From: Opitutaceae bacterium
GTDB lineage: Bacteria; Verrucomicrobiota; Verrucomicrobiia; Opitutales; Opitutaceae
Assembly (NCBI GenBank): GCA_041395105.1
Contig: JAWLBB010000001.1
Location: 1,196,001 to 1,260,000, forward strand
DNA: 64,000 bases
Direction: 5' to 3'
Shown: positions 26,169 through 34,517 of the stretch, piece after piece
Position numbering within the stretch: position 1 is the stretch's first letter
Layout of the letters: the number at the start of each line of letters is the position of its first letter
Notes under the pieces: model-generated
What the model was told of the DNA's origin: nothing
The model's input: only the letters and a program-made list of their open reading frames with translations
Database searches by the model: none
Translations under genes and position numbers: made by a program

Positions 26169-26621
26169 TCAGACGGATTGAGGCGCCTGGGTCGGGTCGA
26201 CCAGACCGATCAGGGCGGTGTAGAGCTCGGCCACCTGGTGTTCGAGAGAATGTTCCCGGTTGTGAGCCCTGGTCACTTCCCTCTCAATCGCGATGAATCC
26301 GTCGACCTCGCCGGTTTGGTTTCGCAGCGGGGTGATCCGCAGGGACACCCAGTAGGGCCTTCCATCCTGGTGGTAGTTGAGCAGTTCGGCGTTGACCGGG
26401 CGCCGTTCGCGAATGGCGGATCGGACCCGTGCCACCGTTTCCGGATCGGTCTCGGGACCCTGTAGAAAGGAACCGGGCTTGCGGTTCCTGACCGCGGAGC
26501 GGGAATGGCCGCAGAGGTCGTGAAAGGCCTGGTTGGTCCAGGTGATGCGGCCCTCGGCATCGGTCAGGACGACCGTGTCGGGCAGGTTTTCTGCGACTTC
26601 CCTGAAAGCAGTTCGCTCCAG
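26169..26621 (-). CDS. Single PAS-domain protein with unusual start
   Basis: A stand-alone PAS/PAC domain of ~150 residues. In-frame translation gives EVAENLPDTVVLTDAEGRI.., GSFLQGPETDPETVARVRSAI, ELLNYHQDGRPYWVSLRITPL, GFIAIEREVT: a complete PAS core close to the LOV-like group but lacking the LOV NCRFLQG Cys. The frame stays open to 26753, but no ATG/GTG/TTG precedes the domain. CTG at 26621 or an ATT further up are the only alternatives, whereas a GTG at 26435 would remove half the fold. I placed the start at CTG 26621. It may be a translated protein with a rare start or a 5'-damaged gene. No output domain. Confidence 0.6.
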   Translation of the reverse strand: MERTAFREVAENLPDTVVLTDAEGRITWTNQAFHDLCGHSRSAVRNRKPGSFLQGPETDPETVARVRSAIRERRPVNAELLNYHQDGRPYWVSLRITPLRNQTGEVDGFIAIEREVTRAHNREHSLEHQVAELYTALIGLVDPTQAPQSV

Positions 26622-26747
26622 TATGGAGGTTGTCTCCGGATGAGGGGTTCGGGTAGAACAGCTGGGATGGTAACCTTGACCCGACCGGGCTGCAACAATT
26701 TCCGAACCTTTTCGGCCGTCTTCCGGTGAACGGAGAGATTCCCTGTC

Positions 26748-27569
26748 ATGTTGTCAAAGGCTTCGGTTCAGAAACTACGCGGTTATTCCCGCAAGAAGCT
26801 GCGGGTGGCGGAGGGACGTTGCCTGGTCGAAGGCTGGCGCTCGCTCGAGGCCGCGTTGGATGCGGGTATAGCCATCGAGTGGCTGCTGGAAACCGGGGGG
26901 CGGACGATCGAGGCAGACCGGGTGGGCCTGCTCGAGCGGCTGCGTGAACGGGCGGTCAGGGTGGAGGTTGCTTCGAGTGCGCAGATGCGCCAGATCACCC
27001 ATTCGGTGACGCCCCCCGAGTTGGCGGGGTTGGTGTCCTGGTCGCCTCGTGGCCCCGTGGAGTTGGGCACCGGGATAACGACTGGTGCGGTTTCCTGCGG
27101 GGTGAGCGGACCGCTCGTCGTGGTGGTTGCGGACGGGGTGGGTGATCCGGGAAACCTGGGCACGCTTATCCGGACGGCCGACTGGTTCGGAGCAGCCGGT
27201 TTCTTCGCAGGTCCGGGATCGGTGGAGTTGACCAACCCGAAGGTGGTTCAGGCAACCATGGGGTCGCTCTTCCAGCTTCCTGTCGGAACGGGTGACTCGA
27301 CGGTCGATTTCATCGAAGCCCTGCGGGTGGATGGATTTTCCGTGGCCAGCCTCGAACTGGGAGGAGCGACGGATGTTCGGTCGATCAACTGGCCGGACAA
27401 GCTGGTCCTGGTGGTGGGAAATGAGGCTCGCGGCGTGTCGCCTGAGGTCCGCGCGAGGGCTGACTTTCGGGCCATGATTCCCCGCTTTGGCCATGCGGAG
27501 TCCCTCAACGCCGCCGCTTCGGTTGCCGTCGTGCTGGGTCAGATCAGGTTGGGCGGTAGGTCCGGATAG
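26748..27569 (+). CDS. SpoU/TrmH family RNA 2'-O-methyltransferase
   Basis: A 273-residue SPOUT methyltransferase. An N-terminal substrate-binding domain (KLRGYSRKKLRVAEGRCLVEGWRSLEAAL) precedes the knotted domain with the three SpoU motifs: VADGVGDPGNLGTLIRTADWFG near residue 127, LVVGNEARGVS near 222, and IPRFGHAESLNAAASVAVVL near 244-263. The glycine and asparagine residues that bind SAM and ribose are intact. Such proteins methylate a ribose in 23S rRNA or tRNA; the exact target is not readable. A second start at 26750 was not favoured. Divergent from the PAS gene. Confidence 0.93.
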   Translation: MLSKASVQKLRGYSRKKLRVAEGRCLVEGWRSLEAALDAGIAIEWLLETGGRTIEADRVGLLERLRERAVRVEVASSAQMRQITHSVTPPELAGLVSWSPRGPVELGTGITTGAVSCGVSGPLVVVVADGVGDPGNLGTLIRTADWFGAAGFFAGPGSVELTNPKVVQATMGSLFQLPVGTGDSTVDFIEALRVDGFSVASLELGGATDVRSINWPDKLVLVVGNEARGVSPEVRARADFRAMIPRFGHAESLNAAASVAVVLGQIRLGGRSG

Positions 27570-27676
27570 CTGAAACCGGCCTGGAGCCGCGGATTGAAGG
27601 AACCCGACAGATCATCGGTTGGTCAGACAAATTGCGGGCTCGGCGGCGTTACAGGGGCAGTCGACGCAAATGACCA

Positions 27677-28189
27677 ATGGCTGATCCCTACAGAAACGGA
27701 ACCTGGAAGAGCTGGTTTGACGCCTACGGGTCGAAGCTGGTGCTTTATGCCCGCCAGTGGGTGCAGACGCCGGCGGATGCCGAGGACGTGGTTCAGGACG
27801 GGTTTGTCCGCTTCTGGAAATCCGACGCACGAAAGGACGTCGACGCCGTGGCGCTTCTTTACGCTTCCGTACGACGGGCCGGCCTGGACCATCTGCGCAA
27901 GAACCGCAGGAGGAGCGCCCGCGAGGAACGCTCCCAGGTCGGCGAGGATACCTGCCTTCCGGCGTCCAAGACCGGCCTCGAGGAGCGGGAGCGGGCGGAT
28001 GCCGTGGAGACCGCACTCCGGGGTCTGCCCGGGGATCAGCGCGAGGTGGTCGTCCTGAAGATCTGGGGGGAACTCACCTTTCAGCAGATTGCCACCGCCA
28101 TGGAGATACCTGCCAATACGGCGGCATCCCGCTACCGCTATGCCCTGACCGCCCTGCGGAAAAATCTGAACTCCGATGTCATTACCTGA
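27677..28189 (+). CDS. ECF-type RNA polymerase sigma factor
   Basis: A 170-residue two-domain sigma factor. Region 2 (residues ~10-60: WFDAYGSKLVLYARQWV..DAEDVVQDGFVRFW) and region 4 (~115-165: LRGLPGDQREVVVLKIWGELTFQQIATAMEIPANTAASRYRYALTALR) are clear. Short N-terminus and lack of region 3 are ECF traits. The stop overlaps the next gene start by 14 bases, and that gene encodes a small membrane protein, as expected for a sigma/anti-sigma pair. It is the second such cassette in the window. Confidence 0.92.
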   Translation: MADPYRNGTWKSWFDAYGSKLVLYARQWVQTPADAEDVVQDGFVRFWKSDARKDVDAVALLYASVRRAGLDHLRKNRRRSAREERSQVGEDTCLPASKTGLEERERADAVETALRGLPGDQREVVVLKIWGELTFQQIATAMEIPANTAASRYRYALTALRKNLNSDVIT

Positions 28190-28652
28190 TCTGGACTCCG
28201 AACTTGAAGCCCAACTTCGAAGGCTTCGTCCGCCACCGGTCAGCCCTCGCCTGGAGGCGGAGATCGCGCGACGGCTGGGGCCAGTCCGCCGGTTCCCGCG
28301 TCGTCCCGGGCGCCTGGTCACCCTGGTCGCGCCCTTGGCCGCGGCCGCGGCGGTGTGGCTTTTCATGCCCCCCGATCGTTTGCCGGTGGAAGAGGCCGCG
28401 ATGGGCGATCCTGCTCCGGCCGGCGACGTTTCGAAGCCCGAACCGGGAATCTTTTTGCCTGTTCGCGCCTTCAACCGTCTTTACGATGCCCGATATGTGG
28501 GGGTTGTGACCGGACCGGACGGCCAGCCTGCCCGGCAGGTTGTCTATCGCTATCTCGACACCGTGACCTGGCAGAATGATTCCACCCGGGCGACCTTCGA
28601 GATGACCGTGCCTCGGGACGAGGTCTACTTTATCGATACACCGCAAATCTGA
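28176..28652 (+). CDS. Putative membrane anti-sigma protein
   Basis: A 158-residue protein with a charged cytoplasmic N-terminus (LDSELEAQLRRLRPPPVSPRLEAEIARRLG), one membrane helix near residues 45-64 (GRLVTLVAPLAAAAAVWLF), and a periplasmic tail. It overlaps the sigma gene by 14 bases, a tight translational coupling. No zinc-binding anti-sigma motif is visible. The cassette continues, 16 bases later, with a PDZ protein. Function inferred from position and topology. Confidence 0.6.
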   Translation: MSLPDLDSELEAQLRRLRPPPVSPRLEAEIARRLGPVRRFPRRPGRLVTLVAPLAAAAAVWLFMPPDRLPVEEAAMGDPAPAGDVSKPEPGIFLPVRAFNRLYDARYVGVVTGPDGQPARQVVYRYLDTVTWQNDSTRATFEMTVPRDEVYFIDTPQI

Positions 28653-28668
28653 AGACCCTGGATTAATC

Positions 28669-29556
28669 ATGAGAACATACAAACGAACAGTCGCGGCGAT
28701 CCTCGGCAGCGGGATCGTCATTACCTGGGGGCTGGCCAACGAGGATGGGGACCGGAATTCCAGCGCCTCCACCTCCTTTGATTCCAGCGCCTCAACGTCG
28801 GTCAACGCCACCGCGACTCACGACCCGGTTCCGACCGAACCGGTAACCTTCCTGGGTGTCGAAGTCCGGGAGGTCGACCCTGTCCTGGTCGACCATCTCG
28901 ACCTCGACGAGGGTGTCGGACTGGTGGTGGAGCGGGTGACCGACGACAGCCCGGCCTCACGGGCCGGTCTTCAGGAGAACGATATCCTGGTGAAGATGGG
29001 CGACCAGTTGCTCATCACCCCACGTCAGTTCACCGTCCTTGTGCGCCGCGAGAGACCGGACGCTGAGGTGGCATTTGAAATCCTCCGCAAAGGCAAGCGG
29101 TCGACGATTCGGGCTGCGCTTGAGACCCGTGAGGTGCCCATCCGAAGGGCTTTCGACTGGATCCAGGGTACTCGTCTGCCGGTCTTCGACCTGCCGCTTC
29201 CGCCGGTGCCGCCTGAAGCCGGGCACTTCGAGGATATCATTAACGACGAGCTTGTTCCTTTTGAGAGCGGCGCAGGCCGCAGGATCGTCGCGATCGATCC
29301 GAGGCGGAAGATGGTCTTCAGGGACAGAGCGGGTACAGTGGAGGTGGAGATCGACGGCCCCGAGAGAGTCGTCGTGATCAAGGACGATCAGGGAAACGTG
29401 GTTTACCAAGGCGATGGTTCGCCCGACCATCACCTGCCGCCGGAGGTCAAAGCCCGTATGGAAAAACTGGATGTGCGGGTGGAGGGTGATCTGGATCGTT
29501 TGCCGCACCCGCCGATCATCGACGTGATCAAGAACCCCGCGGCCCCGACAATCTGA
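28669..29556 (+). CDS. Exported PDZ-domain protein
   Basis: A 295-residue protein with a signal peptide (residues 1-~24, ..ILGSGIVITWGLA), a Ser/Thr-rich linker, then one PDZ domain (~58-150: FLGVEVREVDPVLVDHLDLDEGVGLVVERV, SPASRAGLQENDILVKMG). The C-terminal half is acidic with a proline-rich stretch (PLPPVPPEAG) and has no known fold. There is no protease domain. It completes a sigma/anti-sigma/PDZ cassette, resembling the first one where the HtrA protease is catalytically dead. Binding of a C-terminal peptide in the periplasm is inferred. Confidence 0.8.
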   Translation: MRTYKRTVAAILGSGIVITWGLANEDGDRNSSASTSFDSSASTSVNATATHDPVPTEPVTFLGVEVREVDPVLVDHLDLDEGVGLVVERVTDDSPASRAGLQENDILVKMGDQLLITPRQFTVLVRRERPDAEVAFEILRKGKRSTIRAALETREVPIRRAFDWIQGTRLPVFDLPLPPVPPEAGHFEDIINDELVPFESGAGRRIVAIDPRRKMVFRDRAGTVEVEIDGPERVVVIKDDQGNVVYQGDGSPDHHLPPEVKARMEKLDVRVEGDLDRLPHPPIIDVIKNPAAPTI

Positions 29557-29633
29557 CCCGGTCCACGGGGGACGCGTCGCCTTCTCCAGGCGATCTGGGG
29601 GATTCTCGCACCCGCCTGGCGGCAAGAAAACAG

Positions 29634-29665
29634 AACGGGGCGGACCCGTGTGAGTCCGCCCCGTT
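29634..29665. terminator. Bidirectional terminator
   Basis: AACGGGGCGGAC, 8-base loop, GTCCGCCCCGTT: a perfect 12-bp stem. T-rich tracts follow on both strands (TTGGTTTTCTGGTTT on plus, CTGTTTTCTTG on minus). It lies between the PDZ gene and the convergent small gene. Confidence 0.8.
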
Positions 29666-29686
29666 TGGTTTTCTGGTTTCAAGTCC

Positions 29687-29932
29687 CTAGCCGGCCTGCG
29701 GTGCGCGGGCGCGGATGCGGGGAGTCCGGACTCGGGTCAGCCGACCGAAGAGGCCGGCGACTGATGAACGGACCCGTGTTAGCAGGGTGTTCTCGGACGA
29801 TTCTTCCGTGCGGACGGTGCGCTCTTCCCGATCAGGGGCCTGCAGGTCGGTTGCCTGGTAGGCCATGAACAGGGAGGCTCCGCCGTGATGGCTCGGAAAA
29901 ACCGCCTGTATGAACGTAGTCTTCTGTTTCAT
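29687..29932 (-). CDS. Small hypothetical protein
   Basis: An 81-residue basic protein that starts MKQKTTFIQAVFPSHHGGAS; the C-terminus is Arg-rich (RVRTPRIRARAPQAG). I do not recognise it. Support for a gene is modest: an ATG start, a bidirectional terminator at its 3' end, and a leader with the inverted repeat AGAGGATC/GATCCTCT near 29941-29972. It sits alone between the PDZ cassette and the aldo/keto reductase. No membrane helix or signal peptide is apparent. Confidence 0.5.
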   Translation of the reverse strand: MKQKTTFIQAVFPSHHGGASLFMAYQATDLQAPDREERTVRTEESSENTLLTRVRSSVAGLFGRLTRVRTPRIRARAPQAG

Positions 29933-30015
29933 TGTCAGTAAGAGGATCGACCGGCATGCGATCGGATCCTCTGCGCTGACAACGAATCAGAAGGAGGGGG
30001 AAGCTGGCCGATGAA

Positions 30016-30933
30016 TCAGGCCAGGTCAAGTCCGGTCTTTTCCATGGCGGTCAGATCCTGACCGGAGGCTTTCACCTGCTGGAGGACCTGCTCCGGGCTC
30101 TTGGCGCCGGGGATGACGGAGGTGACAGCCGGGTGATGGAGCACGCCGACGAGGGCGGCCTCCGTCCAGGTTCGGTTCTCGGCCAGGGCGGCATACGACT
30201 TCATGGCTTCGAGCTTGCGAAGATAGCCTGCCCGGCCTTCGCCCTCGTTCCAGCCGGAACGCACGGAATCCGTAAAGACCGAATCGGAGTCGTATTTTCC
30301 GGTCAGGATGCCCTGGGCGAGGGGACCGCGGATCAGGGTGGCGATGCGATGCTCCAGACAATAGGGAAGAAGGTCCTTCTCCGGCGATCGGTTGAGCAGG
30401 CTGTAGTCGAGTTGACAGCTGGTGCATTGGCCTTCGCGGTTGAAGCGCTCGAGCACATCGAGACGATTGGTCGAGATGCCGTAAGCACGGATTTTGCCCG
30501 CCCGGGTCAGGCGTTCGAAGGCTTCGAGGAAGACGTCAGGTTCCCCGAGGTCTCCGATATGGCATTGGTAGAGGTCGATCACATCGGTCTTCAGGCGATA
30601 AAGACTGGCGTCGCAGCAGGCCACGACGTGCAGCGGGTGGGTGTAGCCGAAGGGGTGGCCGAGGCGCCGTGCCCAGTTGCCAACCTTGGTGGCGATGACG
30701 ACCTCGTCGCGGACGCTGGACAGGGCTTCGCCGACGATGCTCTCGCTGGTGCCCGGTTCGAGCCCATAGGCGTCGGCGGTGTCGAAGAAATTGATTCCCT
30801 GCTCGAGGGCGGTCCTCACGGTCTTGAGCGCAGTGCCTCGGTCGACCTCCCCATACTGACCTCCAAGCCCCCAGCAGCCCAGGCCGATTTCACTGATCTT
30901 CCATCCGGTTCTGGCAATCGCACGAGTTTTCAT
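30016..30933 (-). CDS. Aldo/keto reductase
   Basis: A ~305-residue (alpha/beta)8 NADPH oxidoreductase. The catalytic tetrad is visible: Asp in FFDTADAYG, Tyr in the same motif, Lys in ATKVGNWARR and His in YQCHIGD. The C-terminal NADP-binding GAKSPEQV loop (...SVIPGAKSPEQVLQQV) follows. ATG 30933 was preferred to the earlier in-frame starts because it gives the standard MKTRAIARTGWKISEIGLG opening. Single gene, divergent from the phasin-like/UbiB pair. Substrate unknown. Confidence 0.93.
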   Translation of the reverse strand: MKTRAIARTGWKISEIGLGCWGLGGQYGEVDRGTALKTVRTALEQGINFFDTADAYGLEPGTSESIVGEALSSVRDEVVIATKVGNWARRLGHPFGYTHPLHVVACCDASLYRLKTDVIDLYQCHIGDLGEPDVFLEAFERLTRAGKIRAYGISTNRLDVLERFNREGQCTSCQLDYSLLNRSPEKDLLPYCLEHRIATLIRGPLAQGILTGKYDSDSVFTDSVRSGWNEGEGRAGYLRKLEAMKSYAALAENRTWTEAALVGVLHHPAVTSVIPGAKSPEQVLQQVKASGQDLTAMEKTGLDLA

Positions 30934-31091
30934 ACTCGCACCCATCCCATGACCCATTCGTGAGATGGCAAACCATTCCCGTCCTTTTGTGGGGAACTGC
31001 GCTCCGGAGCGGGTTCCTGACGGGTGGACGGGATCCGTGCAATCCGTTGTTTGCGGTTTGCGGTTGGCCGAAATTGGGTCAAGCTGATGGG

Positions 31092-31412
31092 ATGATCGAC
31101 CTAATCCGAAAGACATTTCTGGCGGGCGTGGGCGCTGTGGTCATGACGCGCGAGAAGATCGAGGAATCGATGGCCGACCTGGTCGAAAAGGGCAAGATTT
31201 CGGCCAAGGACGCCAGGGAGGTGGCTGAAAAACTCGCGGCTGACGGCAAGCGCGAGTTTGAGACGGTCTCCGATGACGTGCAGAAGCGGGTCAAGGAGAT
31301 GCTCGAGCAGATGGGCGTGGGGCAAAAGGACAAGATCGGGGATCTGGAGAAGCGTCTGCTCGCTCTCGAAATCGAGGTCCAGAACCTGACCCACAAGGTC
31401 AAATCGCTGTAA
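31092..31412 (+). CDS. Phasin-like (PhaI/PhaF-type) small helical protein
   Basis: A 106-residue, almost entirely helical protein: MIDLIRKTFLAGVGAVVMTREKIEESMADLVEKGKISAKDAREVAEKL.., ending in a heptad-rich coiled-coil (IGDLEKRLLALEIEVQNLTHKV). This is the COG3937 'polyhydroxyalkanoate synthesis regulator phasin' pattern. No PHA synthase lies in the window. The next gene starts eight bases later and encodes a UbiB-family kinase; this pair recurs in other bacteria, so a membrane-associated or lipid role is as likely as PHA binding. ATG 31092 is preceded by an SD-like AAGCTGATGGG. Confidence 0.75.
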   Translation: MIDLIRKTFLAGVGAVVMTREKIEESMADLVEKGKISAKDAREVAEKLAADGKREFETVSDDVQKRVKEMLEQMGVGQKDKIGDLEKRLLALEIEVQNLTHKVKSL

Positions 31413-31419
31413 CGGGCGC

Positions 31420-33075
31420 GTGAAGCCCTTCGAGCTGTTTTCCAACGCGGTCCGGGCCAAGGAGATCGCGGCCGTTCTGGTGCGGAACGGCTTCGCCGAT
31501 CTTCTGCAGCGCGCCAACCCGCCTCCGTGGTTGCTTCACCTGCTGGACTCCAGTCCGCGTCCCCGTCGCAGTATCTGGGAGCGGGTCCGCATCGTGGCGG
31601 AAGAACTGGGGCCGACTTCGGTCAAGCTCGGACAAATGATGAGCATGCGTCCGGACCTCTTTCCGGAAGAATTGGTCCATGAACTGCGCAAGCTGCAGGA
31701 TGCGGTCCGGGCGGAGCCCTTTGAGGTCATGGGACCGGTCCTCGAGGAGGACCTGGGCATGCCGATCGATGAATTCTTCTCCGAATTTGACCGCACCCCG
31801 GTGGCGAGTGCCTCGATCGGTCAGGTCTACCGTGCGCGGATGCGATCCAGCGGGGTGGAAGTGGCGGTCAAGGTGCAGCGGCCGTCCATCGCCCGGCGGA
31901 TCGAGGCGGATTTCGACATCCTTTACTGGTTTGCCGAGAAGGTGCACGAGGGCGTGGCGGACCTCAAACCCTACGACCTCCCGGGCATCCTCCAGGAGCT
32001 GCGCCGTGCGGTCAACCGCGAGCTCGATTACCGCAACGAGGCACGCAACGCGCTCTTCTTTAATATCCAAAATCCGGATACCGAGCATGTCTTCGCCCCG
32101 AGAGTCTACGAGGATTACTCGACCGAAACGATCCTCATCACCGAGTGGGTGGACGGGGTCCGGATCGAGGATCTGCCCGTCCCCTCGGAGCTGGCCTCGT
32201 CCATCGCCCTGCACGGTGCGCATTCACTCTTCAACCAGGTCCTCATCCAGGGTTTCTTTCACGCCGATCCGCATGCGGGGAATCTCAAGGTCACGCGTGA
32301 CGGGCGGCTCTGCTTTCTCGACTGGGGCCAGGCCGGCCAGCTGACCCGGCAGATGCGGTTCGACCTGATCGACCTCTTCGGTGCTTTCCTCAAGGGCGAT
32401 GCGGAGCAGGTTGCGCGGATCGCCGCCGACCTGCCGCGATCGAGCGGCCGCTTCAATCGCTCGGCCATCGAGAAGGAGATCATGTTTGCCATCCGGGAAA
32501 ACTTCAATCCCGAGACGGGCAAGGGGCAGGTCGGCCGGGCCCTTCTGCGGATGTTCCACATCTTCGGCCAGAACGGGATTGCGGTGGGCCGGGACTACTC
32601 GCTCATGGCCAAGGCGATCCTCTCGATCGAGGAAGCCGGTTTGACTCTCGAGCCAGGCTTCAGTTTCAACCGGGTCTTTCAGCCGGTGCTGGCGGACGTC
32701 CATCGGGAGCGTCGCCGGCCGTTCGGCGTGCTCAAGGGGCTTCAACGCTCCTTCATGGTCGGGCTGACCCGGATGCAGGACATCCCGGCCGAGTTGCACC
32801 GCATCCTCAAGCGGATTGAGTCGGATGACATCACGGTCAATTTCCAGCATCGAGGGCTCGAGGACCTGGATGAAGCGCTCAATGAGGCTTCGAACAAAAT
32901 CACGCTCGGGGTGATCCTGGCCGCCCTGCTGGTCGCTTCCTCCCTCATCATCACGACCGGGATCAAACCCCTGCTCTTCGGCTACCCGGCGCTCGGAATG
33001 GTCGGTTACCTCCTGTCCGCCATCGTGGGAATCTGGACGGTTTACGACATTCTGCGCAGCGGAAAGAAGCGCTGA
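31420..33075 (+). CDS. ubiB: ABC1/UbiB family atypical kinase
   Basis: A 551-residue membrane-associated atypical kinase or ATPase. The KxGQ motif (SVKLGQMMSMRPDLFP, near residue 70) and the A-rich loop ASIGQVYRA replace the normal P-loop. The catalytic loop HADPHAGNLKV and LDWGQAG (DFG-equivalent) follow, and two C-terminal membrane helices at about 485-540 end the protein. UbiB/ADCK members support quinone biosynthesis. The start is a GTG eight bases after the phasin-like gene. A polyprenyl diphosphate synthase is encoded elsewhere in the window. Confidence 0.9.
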   Translation: MKPFELFSNAVRAKEIAAVLVRNGFADLLQRANPPPWLLHLLDSSPRPRRSIWERVRIVAEELGPTSVKLGQMMSMRPDLFPEELVHELRKLQDAVRAEPFEVMGPVLEEDLGMPIDEFFSEFDRTPVASASIGQVYRARMRSSGVEVAVKVQRPSIARRIEADFDILYWFAEKVHEGVADLKPYDLPGILQELRRAVNRELDYRNEARNALFFNIQNPDTEHVFAPRVYEDYSTETILITEWVDGVRIEDLPVPSELASSIALHGAHSLFNQVLIQGFFHADPHAGNLKVTRDGRLCFLDWGQAGQLTRQMRFDLIDLFGAFLKGDAEQVARIAADLPRSSGRFNRSAIEKEIMFAIRENFNPETGKGQVGRALLRMFHIFGQNGIAVGRDYSLMAKAILSIEEAGLTLEPGFSFNRVFQPVLADVHRERRRPFGVLKGLQRSFMVGLTRMQDIPAELHRILKRIESDDITVNFQHRGLEDLDEALNEASNKITLGVILAALLVASSLIITTGIKPLLFGYPALGMVGYLLSAIVGIWTVYDILRSGKKR

Positions 33076-33085
33076 AATCCGGGCG

Positions 33086-34423
33086 CTAGACCACGCCGTA
33101 GGCCTTGACCGCCTCGGCCACCCGGAGGAAACCGGCCACGTTGGCTCCGAAGGCGTAATCCTCCTTGCGGTGGTAGCGCAGGGCCACCCGGGCGCAGTCG
33201 TTGTGGATGGAAGCCATGATCTTCTTGAGTTGCTGGTCGACCGTGCGGAAAGTCCACTGTTCCTGGGAGGCGTTCTGGCGCATCTCGAGGGCGGAGACGG
33301 CCACGCCGCCGGCATTGGCGGCCTTGGCCGGTCCATAGAGCATGCCGGCCTTTCGGAAGACCTCGATCGCGTCCGGGGTGGAGGGCATATTGGCTCCCTC
33401 AGCCACCAGTTGGCACTTATGCCCGGCCAGGGCTTCGGCATCCTTCTGGTTGAGCTCGTTCTGGGTGGCGCAGGGGAAGGCCATGTCGCAGGGGATTTCC
33501 CAGATGCGGGCGTCCGGTCGAAACTCGGCCCGGGGGCGACGCTTGACGTATTCGCTGATCCGCAGGCGTTCGATCTCCTTGACTGCCTTGAGGATGTCGA
33601 AATCGATCCCGTCGGGATCGTAGGCGACGCCGCTCGAGTCGGAGCAGGCGACCACTCTGGCCCCGAGATCGTTCAGTTTCCGGATGCAGTAGAGGGCGAC
33701 ATTGCCCGAGCCGGAAACCAGGCAGGTCTTGCCCTCGATTTTCTGATTCCGGGTCTTGAGCATCTCTGCGGCAAAGTAAACGGTGCCGAAACCGGTGGCC
33801 TCCTTGCGGCCGAGCGATCCGCCCAGGCCCGGTTCCTTTCCGGTGAGGACGCCCGGTTCGAACCGGTTGGTCAGTTTCTTGTATTGGCCGAACAGATATC
33901 CGATTTCCCTTGAGCCGACCCCGATGTCGCCGGCCGGGACATCGGTCTGGAAGCCGACGTAGCGGAAGAGCTCGCTCATGAAGGCCTGGCAGAAGCGCAT
34001 GATCTCACAGTCGGACTTTCCCTTGGGATCGAAGTCCGCGCCGCCCTTGCCCCCACCGATGGAGAGCCCCGTCAGGCTGTTCTTGAATATCTGCTCAAAG
34101 GCGAGGAACTTGATCGTCCCGAGATCGACGGAGGGGTGAAAGCGGAGTCCGCCCTTGTAGGGTCCGAGGGCGCTGCTGAAGCCGAGCCGATAGCCGCGAT
34201 TGACCTGGATGTCCCCGTTGTCGTCCTGCCAGGCCACCCGGAAAATGATCTGCCGCTCCGGCTCGGTCAGGCGTTCCAGGATGGCGGTCTCCTCGATCTC
34301 GGGGTGTTCGGCCAGCACCGGTTCGAGTGAAGCGAGCACTTCGTGGACAGCCTGAAGGAAAAGAGGCTCCTGTGGGTTTCGTTTCCTGACGGTTTTGAAG
34401 ACACTGGAGAGATAGCCTTTCAT
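33086..34423 (-). CDS. gdhA: Glutamate dehydrogenase (NADP-type, hexameric)
   Basis: A 445-residue enzyme that interconverts glutamate and 2-oxoglutarate plus ammonia. The family signature GGGKGGADFDPKGKSD (near residue 122), substrate Lys and the Rossmann motif SGSGNVALY (near 235) are intact. Length matches the hexameric S50 I type, which usually prefers NADP(H). It converges with ubiB (10 bases apart) and has its own upstream region of 94 bases before walJ. No obvious regulator nearby. Confidence 0.96.
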   Translation of the reverse strand: MKGYLSSVFKTVRKRNPQEPLFLQAVHEVLASLEPVLAEHPEIEETAILERLTEPERQIIFRVAWQDDNGDIQVNRGYRLGFSSALGPYKGGLRFHPSVDLGTIKFLAFEQIFKNSLTGLSIGGGKGGADFDPKGKSDCEIMRFCQAFMSELFRYVGFQTDVPAGDIGVGSREIGYLFGQYKKLTNRFEPGVLTGKEPGLGGSLGRKEATGFGTVYFAAEMLKTRNQKIEGKTCLVSGSGNVALYCIRKLNDLGARVVACSDSSGVAYDPDGIDFDILKAVKEIERLRISEYVKRRPRAEFRPDARIWEIPCDMAFPCATQNELNQKDAEALAGHKCQLVAEGANMPSTPDAIEVFRKAGMLYGPAKAANAGGVAVSALEMRQNASQEQWTFRTVDQQLKKIMASIHNDCARVALRYHRKEDYAFGANVAGFLRVAEAVKAYGVV

Positions 34424-34517
34424 GGGATTACCTGGGGAAATTTCGCCGGCTTATGGAAGAAAGAATGGAGGTTCCGGATGCTGATTGGCAGGGAATAGTA
34501 CGGCTCACTCGCTGTCG

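Noticed and set aside
32224..33441. 405-residue minus-strand frame spanning ubiB and gdhA
   Set aside because: Out of frame with gdhA and antisense to ubiB; no conserved motif.
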